Assembly (NCBI RefSeq): GCF_947499065.1
Contig: NZ_CANMMT010000001.1
Coordinates: 496,001-560,000, forward strand
Length of the DNA stretch: 64,000 bases
Direction of reading: 5' to 3'
DNA from: an uncultured Tenacibaculum sp.
Lineage (GTDB): Bacteria; Bacteroidota; Bacteroidia; Flavobacteriales; Flavobacteriaceae
In this document: positions 62,863 through 64,000 of the stretch, one piece after another
Position numbering within the stretch: the stretch's first letter is position 1
How the letters are laid out: every line of letters begins with the position of its first letter
Notes under the pieces: model-generated
Database searches by the model: none
What the model saw: only the letters and a program-made list of their open reading frames with translations
Told to the model about the DNA's origin: nothing
Program-made: the position numbers and the translations under genes

Positions 62863-63450
62863 ATGAAAAAAAACAATTCTACCTTAGTTACAATACTACA
62901 AAATTTCAATTTATTTAATCAAAACATTAAAGGAAAACAACTAAAAAGCAAACCAATCTACTCAAGAAATTCAGAAATAAAAATATTAAGAAATATAAAA
63001 AGCACCTATCTAAATCAAAGTCCTATAGGAATTTTTGCTGATGGAGAATTGATAGGAAATCAATCGTCTTTAGACTTCATAAATTCCGATAAAATAACAA
63101 CATTAAAAGTAGAAAAGAAGAGGTTTGAAAAAAATGGAATAAACTACAATGGTAAGATTCTAGTAGAAATGAAACCAGACTATAAACCAAAATTTGTAAC
63201 ATTAAAAAGTCTTACAGAAAAATATTTGACACTAAATAAAAATCCAATACTCTATCAAATAAACGAAAAAGTATTAGAAAGTAATGAGACCGAGTTTCTA
63301 ATAGATGAAAAATTTATTTTAAAAATTATTCCGACCCAAATAAAAACATCAAATAATAAAATAGAAATCAACTTAATACAAATAACAACTAAAACAGCAG
63401 AGAATATTAAAAAAGCAAATGAAATAAGAATTATAGGAAATAAAAATTAG
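62863..63450 (+). CDS. Hypothetical protein
   Basis: Protein of 195 residues, basic, starting MKKNNSTLVTILQNFNLFNQ, with no clear signal peptide. The central part (GIFADGELIGNQSSLDFINSDKITTLKVEK) resembles a small plug-like or carboxypeptidase-regulatory-like segment seen in proteins that mimic TonB-receptor plugs, but the similarity is weak. Function unknown. Confidence 0.65.
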   Translation: MKKNNSTLVTILQNFNLFNQNIKGKQLKSKPIYSRNSEIKILRNIKSTYLNQSPIGIFADGELIGNQSSLDFINSDKITTLKVEKKRFEKNGINYNGKILVEMKPDYKPKFVTLKSLTEKYLTLNKNPILYQINEKVLESNETEFLIDEKFILKIIPTQIKTSNNKIEINLIQITTKTAENIKKANEIRIIGNKN

Positions 63451-63553
63451 AAATATTTTTTAAAATTAACACTAAAATTCTGTGCTTGAAATACTAACAT
63501 ACATTAGGTATATTGGACTTACAAAAATTGAAAAAGAAATATTAGAAAATACA

Positions 63554-63781
63554 ATGACTAGAATTGAATTTATAGATTTTTTAAAAGAGTTTAGAAAAGA
63601 TTTAAAAGAAAATAAATCTAATTGGGAGAATAAGACCTTAGAAGATTTCATAGAGGCAATGGAGGTATATACAGAAGATATTCAAGGTTATTATGATAAT
63701 ATGAAAATGAATATTGATGCAGACAAGCCTACCTGGCAAAACTTCAAAACAATATTAGAAGGAGTAAAAATATACGAATGA
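63554..63781 (+). CDS. DUF7660-type small protein
   Basis: Protein of 75 residues from the ATG at 63554. FLKEFRKDLKENKSNWENKTLEDFIEAMEVYTEDIQGYYDN and the ending WQNFKTILEGVKIYE fit the DUF7660 pattern as I recall it. A GTG-initiated form from 63482 would add 24 residues but lacks family support. The stop TGA overlaps the next ATG. Such small acidic proteins are often found near immunity-type clusters; role unknown. Confidence 0.7.
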   Translation: MTRIEFIDFLKEFRKDLKENKSNWENKTLEDFIEAMEVYTEDIQGYYDNMKMNIDADKPTWQNFKTILEGVKIYE

Positions 63782-64000
63782 AAGAAAGGTTTTCAATAGG
63801 AGATTATAATTTCTCCATAAATCGTAACGAAAGTACTATTGAAATAAATGGAAATCAAATAATTGATTTAACCATAAAAGCAGATGAAAATATCTTCGAT
63901 CAGTTATGTGATAAAGAGAATTTTGAATTCAGCTATGGATTATATCCACCAGAATTTTATGCACATCAAATAGATTTAGGTAAAAGCAAACAAATTATTA
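63778..64000 (+). CDS. Hypothetical protein, 3' truncated by window edge
   Basis: An open frame of 74 codons starts MKERFSIGDYNFSINRNEST and runs off the window. It overlaps the DUF7660-type stop by 4 bp (ATGA), so it is coupled to that gene. No motif is recognised; strands such as GNQIIDLTIKADENIFDQL suggest a soluble protein. Confidence 0.6.
   Translation, partial: MKERFSIGDYNFSINRNESTIEINGNQIIDLTIKADENIFDQLCDKENFEFSYGLYPPEFYAHQIDLGKSKQII

Overview
The window is about 30% GC and densely packed. It carries the Bacteroidota promoter signature (TAnnTTTG as the -7 element) upstream of many genes, and families typical of Flavobacteriaceae: TPR histidine kinases, membrane AraC regulators, a queD/rplY/pth housekeeping block and a DUF6909 protein. 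A marine flavobacterium close to Tenacibaculum or Polaribacter is likely; the genus is inference.

Layout. (1) 0-7 kb: the end of a membrane MutS-like ATPase, then a molybdenum-cofactor operon (moaA, unknown, moeA, four-helix-bundle protein, moaC, a MobA with a degenerate MobB-like N-terminus, DUF1835). (2) 7-15.7 kb: an AraC-type regulator divergent from a tripartite RND efflux operon. Its outer-membrane gene fuses a periplasmic-binding-protein module to TolC, and a potassium-channel-like gene ends the operon. (3) 15.9-27.6 kb: a two-sided peptide natural-product locus. The minus strand holds a split LanB dehydratase, a TPR-AraC membrane regulator, a lanthipeptide-like precursor with no cysteine, and a subtilase. 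The plus strand holds an HlyD adaptor, a small HTH protein, three small double-glycine peptides and a C39-peptidase ABC exporter. (4) 27.6-38 kb: tRNA-Leu, prs, rplY, pth, queD, small membrane peptides, enoyl-CoA hydratase, GNAT, MATE, UspA, mutS and a SpoU methyltransferase. (5) 38.1-42.7 kb: a Gly-rich small peptide, a TPR sensor kinase and its NarL-like response regulator. These are followed by nine tandem ~190-bp transcription units with identical promoter geometry. Eight look like small RNAs and the ninth encodes a 32-residue amphipathic peptide. (6) 42.7-56 kb: glpK, a LytS/LytTR operon, PPOX, glutaryl-CoA dehydrogenase, rnpA, S41 protease, DUF6909, purD and a PhoR/PhoB-like pair. (7) 56-64 kb: exonuclease, small conserved genes, Crp/Fnr, SRPBCC, a LysR regulator divergent from an NTF2-like gene and a lipoprotein that fuses a B1 metallo-beta-lactamase to an alpha/beta hydrolase, then small unknowns.

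The most novel item is the array at 40.87-42.67 kb. Every unit but one has two direct repeats (TGCGGAAATCC-like) exactly 22 bp apart, the second exactly 36 bp upstream of a TAnnTTTG box. A hairpin, an AAGGGGA single-stranded element and an intrinsic terminator follow, and compensatory changes keep the hairpins. This suggests a two-component-controlled multicopy small-RNA family linked to a peptide gene. The cysteine-free LanB locus without a visible cyclase is the second highlight.
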